The notes beneath the pieces were generated by a model. The model was given only the letters and a program-made list of their open reading frames with translations, ran no database searches and was not told where the DNA came from. Of a DNA stretch of 7,057 nucleotides, positions 4,717 through 7,057 are shown one piece after another (the first letter of the stretch is position 1; every line of letters begins with the position of its first letter). This stretch comes from PSLL01 sp050259195. GTDB lineage: Bacteria > Desulfobacterota_D > UBA1144 > Nemesobacterales > CSP1-2. The DNA lies in contig JBLNAE010000347.1 in NCBI GenBank assembly GCA_050259195.1, positions 1 to 7,057 on the forward strand, read 5' to 3'. The translations under genes and the position numbers were made by a program.

Positions 4717-6642
4717 ATGAAGTTCCCCAACTCAGACGAAATATTAAAATTTATGAAAAAACCTTCATACCGTCCTATGAGGGCAAGGGATATTTCAAGG
4801 CGGCTTGGCGTAGGGAAGGAAAGTAGAAAAGCTCTCAAGCAAATCCTAAGAAGGCTCATCCAAGAAGGGGCCGTTATAAGAATTAAGGGCGGCAGATACA
4901 AAGTTTCTCAAGAAGACCTCAAGGAGGAGGTGTCACATTTCCCTCAACCGGCTGTCAGGGTACCGGTGGAGGGAAAAATCCTTGGAAAATTCGTGAGAAC
5001 CGGAAAGACGGGCGTTATATTGCCAAGGAATAGAAAAATTCCCCCTCTTCCAATTCGACGTGATGAGGTTAAGGGGATAAGAAGCGGAAGCCTTGTTTTA
5101 GTAGAGGTTCGGCGTACTCCAAAGCCTGGTGGTCATTTATCGGCGTCGGTAATAGATGTTCTTGGAAAATCCGGAAATTTAGATGTGGAAAAGAAAGGGC
5201 TTTTTGTAGAATATAACCTGCCCGAGGGGTTTCCTTCAGAGGTTATGAGGGAGGCAAATGAAATTCCCCCTCACATTCTGCCCCACGATTTAGAAGGCAG
5301 GGTGGATTTGCGCGGGAATTTGAACGTTACAATTGATAACGATAGGGCGAAAGATTTCGATGATGCGGTTTGTATTTTACGTACCGATTTCGGCTATAGG
5401 CTCTGGGTTTCCATTGCAGATGTTTTCCATTATGTAAAGATTGGAAGCGCAACTGACAATGAGGCACTTCAAAGGGGAACGAGTATTTATCTTCCTGAAA
5501 GTGTCGTTCCCATGCTTCCCGAAAAGCTTTCGGATTGGATGTGCAGTCTGGTTCAGGACGAAGACAGGCTCACAAAAACTGTTGAAATGGATTTTGATTC
5601 GCAAGGTGTGATGGTTGATTTTAAGATCTATAATAGCGTGATAAAGAGCCGGGCTCGCCTTACGTATACGGAGGTTTCCCATATAGTTGAAAAAAAGGGA
5701 AGGGTTAGTTCGACAGGCTCACTGCGGGGAGGTAAGAGGGATACCCGTTTGGTTGAAAGCTTGAAGATTATGAAAGAGCTTTATGAGAGGCTCAGAGAAA
5801 GGAGGCTTGAGCGAGGCGGGATTGATTTCGACATACCTGAGCCTGAGCTTATAAGGGACGAACTTGGAAGAACGGTTGATGTTGTAAAATCAGAGAGAAA
5901 TGTTGCGCATGGAATAATTGAAGAGTTTATGATCACCGCCAATAGAGCGGTCGCCGAATACGTTTTCTATTCAAAAGTGTCTTCCATTTACCGCATTCAC
6001 GAGCCGCCGGATATTGGCTCGATAAAAGAGCTTGCCTTAGCTCTAAGAAATCTGGGTTATTTTCTTCACATAGGTGGGAAGATCAGAGCCGCGGACATAC
6101 AGCAGTTGATTCTTGAAGCCAAAGGAGAACCTGAGGAGATCGCCGTAAATACTCTGATTCTCCGTTCGATGAAAAGGGCCGTTTACTCGAGTGAGAAAAA
6201 GGGACACTTCGGCCTTGCCATTGACCATTACACCCATTTTACGTCTCCCATAAGACGCTACCCCGATCTGGTTGTCCACAGAATTGTTAACTCAATTATC
6301 CACAAAAGGCGCCCTCCCTATGATGAGGAATCGCTTGATTGGATAGCTACCCACTCTTCGACCAGAGAGAGGTTTGCAGACGAGGTTGAAAGAGAGGCAA
6401 TAAAGCTTGAAAGGGTTTATATGATGAAATCCCACGTAAGAGAGGAGTTTGAAGGGTTTGTAATAAGTGTCCTTCCGTATGGAATATTCGTCGAGCTTAA
6501 AGAGATTTTTGTCGAGGGATTCATTCCCAGAGAAAAGATGAGGAACCGAGGAAAGCGGTTTGACATAGGCCAGAGAGTAAGGGTAAAGGTTATCGAAGCC
6601 GACGTAGAGAGGAAAAGAATTACATTAGAATTAATTGATTAG
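4717..6642 (+). CDS. rnr: Ribonuclease R (RNase II/R family 3'-5' exoribonuclease)
   Basis: Processive, Mg-dependent 3'-to-5' hydrolase that degrades structured RNA and acts in rRNA and tmRNA quality control. 641 residues in this order: winged helix (~5-65), one OB/cold-shock-like domain (~85-150), RNB catalytic domain (~205-530) and C-terminal S1 domain (~580-641). The metal-binding cluster TIDNDRAKDFDD supplies D207, D213, D215 and D216. YTHFTSPIRRYPD carries the conserved arginine R513; LSDWMCSL and ARLTYTEV are further family blocks. The catalytic set is complete. Typical RNase R (about 700-810 residues) has two OB domains before RNB; here one seems missing or merged, and there is no lysine-rich tail. 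I prefer ATG 4717 over in-frame GTG 4696: the GTG lies inside a repeat-like ATTTGTGGCTA and adds seven residues before the normal family start. Neither start has a convincing Shine-Dalgarno. Confidence 0.95.
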   Translation: MKFPNSDEILKFMKKPSYRPMRARDISRRLGVGKESRKALKQILRRLIQEGAVIRIKGGRYKVSQEDLKEEVSHFPQPAVRVPVEGKILGKFVRTGKTGVILPRNRKIPPLPIRRDEVKGIRSGSLVLVEVRRTPKPGGHLSASVIDVLGKSGNLDVEKKGLFVEYNLPEGFPSEVMREANEIPPHILPHDLEGRVDLRGNLNVTIDNDRAKDFDDAVCILRTDFGYRLWVSIADVFHYVKIGSATDNEALQRGTSIYLPESVVPMLPEKLSDWMCSLVQDEDRLTKTVEMDFDSQGVMVDFKIYNSVIKSRARLTYTEVSHIVEKKGRVSSTGSLRGGKRDTRLVESLKIMKELYERLRERRLERGGIDFDIPEPELIRDELGRTVDVVKSERNVAHGIIEEFMITANRAVAEYVFYSKVSSIYRIHEPPDIGSIKELALALRNLGYFLHIGGKIRAADIQQLILEAKGEPEEIAVNTLILRSMKRAVYSSEKKGHFGLAIDHYTHFTSPIRRYPDLVVHRIVNSIIHKRRPPYDEESLDWIATHSSTRERFADEVEREAIKLERVYMMKSHVREEFEGFVISVLPYGIFVELKEIFVEGFIPREKMRNRGKRFDIGQRVRVKVIEADVERKRITLELID

Positions 6643-6670
6643 ATAGCCGCAACAACAATCGCTCCTGAGA

Positions 6671-6716
6671 TTATGTGCAGATTTACGCACCTCCTACAGG
6701 GTATTACTGCACATAA
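6671..6716. repeat. 10-bp perfect inverted repeat downstream of rnr
   Basis: TTATGTGCAG (6671-6680) and CTGCACATAA (6707-6716) are exact complements with a 26-nt loop. ACATAA at 6711-6716 could alternatively pair with TTATGT at 6726-6731. It lies about 30 nt after the rnr stop, so it may end or protect the rnr message; there is no U-tract. It could equally be a protein-binding palindrome upstream of the secreted-protein gene. I see no open frame of note in 6643-6848; the last 50 bases before the next start are strongly AT-rich (TATAGA at 6815, TATAAA at 6822), suggesting a promoter there without a clear -35. Confidence 0.5.
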
Positions 6717-6848
6717 GCACATGATTTATGTACTGCTCTCCTTCTAAGTCTCTGCAAATATTGGAAGCTATGGGCATTAAACCTTGGTATGGATATTGCT
6801 CATAATTTCATAATTATAGAATATAAATCATAGCGGAGGTAGACTAAA

Positions 6849-7057
6849 ATGAGGAAGTTGATTTCTTTACTAGCCCTAATCGCGGTAATCACGCTTGGCG
6901 TGGGTTTTGCATTTGGGGCTGATAACCCACAATTGATAGTTAAATCCCCTCAGGATGGAAGCACATTAGGGGGAGGGTTGGTTGTTGTCCAGTTTGAAAC
7001 AAAGAACTTCAAACTCGAAAACTTCACTAATCATACCGCCGTAAAAAACGATGAGGG
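6849..7057 (+). CDS. Secreted protein, N-terminal part only (runs off the window)
   Basis: 69 complete codons are visible and the gene continues past the right edge. The ATG has an excellent GGAGGT at 6835-6840, 8 nt upstream. Residues 1-24 form a classical Sec signal peptide: Arg2-Lys3, a hydrophobic core from 4 to about 22, and a likely cleavage after Ala24 in AFGA-DN. The mature start holds PQDGSTLGGG followed by alternating hydrophobic residues (VVVQFE), the pattern of the first strands of an immunoglobulin-like or cupredoxin-like beta sandwich, then NFKLENF. Similar openings occur in periplasmic proteins with a P-x-DG-containing beta domain, but too little is present to name a family. 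It lies 206 bp after rnr and probably has its own promoter. Confidence 0.85.
   Translation, partial: MRKLISLLALIAVITLGVGFAFGADNPQLIVKSPQDGSTLGGGLVVVQFETKNFKLENFTNHTAVKNDE

Noticed and set aside
1..7057. CRISPR array, insertion sequence with transposase, tRNA or rRNA
   Set aside because: No regularly spaced direct repeats, no transposase-like protein, no tRNA-like cloverleaf and no rRNA sequence found by eye.

Overview
The window looks like ordinary bacterial chromosome of medium GC content, with densely packed genes. Purine-rich Shine-Dalgarno sequences precede the mutase genes, the small membrane-protein gene and the last gene. GpsA (phospholipid-type glycerol 3-phosphate synthesis) and RNase R both point to Bacteria. 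The split mutase, the dispersed short intergenic repeats and the cysteine-rich orphan protein suggest an uncultivated or environmental lineage, perhaps near Desulfobacterota or a candidate phylum. That placement is impressionistic, because nothing here is a phylogenetic marker I can score by eye.

Layout from left to right. 1-196 is a leader with a possible promoter. 197-2327 is a two-gene operon for a B12-dependent acyl-CoA mutase: a catalytic large subunit and a separate cobalamin-binding small subunit. Two substrate-specificity positions of the large subunit carry Phe and Gln, the pair known from isobutyryl-CoA mutase, where methylmalonyl-CoA mutase has Tyr and Arg. The couple is therefore better read as IcmA/IcmB, interconverting isobutyryl-CoA and n-butyryl-CoA. 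2328-2467 is filled by a nested inverted-repeat element. 2468-3106 encodes a protein of unknown function with an eight-cysteine N-terminal cluster, and its last ~20 codons look as if they run into another dispersed repeat. Convergent to it, 3115-3294 on the minus strand encodes a 59-residue two-helix membrane protein.

3295-3602 (308 bases) has no gene. It holds a plausible minus-strand promoter, a perfect 9-bp inverted repeat around that promoter's -35 box, and a ~96-nt segment that folds by eye into a stacked three-helix structure closed by a perfect 6-bp stem. I do not recognise this segment as any known RNA; it is the best candidate here for something undescribed. 3603-4622 is gpsA. A degenerate repeat lies at 4629-4702, then rnr (RNase R with a shortened N-terminal OB region) at 4717-6642. 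6643-6848 contains a 10-bp hairpin, and a secreted protein gene starts at 6849 and runs off the right edge.

Only the mutase pair forms a clear functional unit. The others are housekeeping genes (gpsA, rnr) or orphans separated by repeat-bearing spacers. I found no CRISPR array, transposase, tRNA, rRNA or prophage gene.
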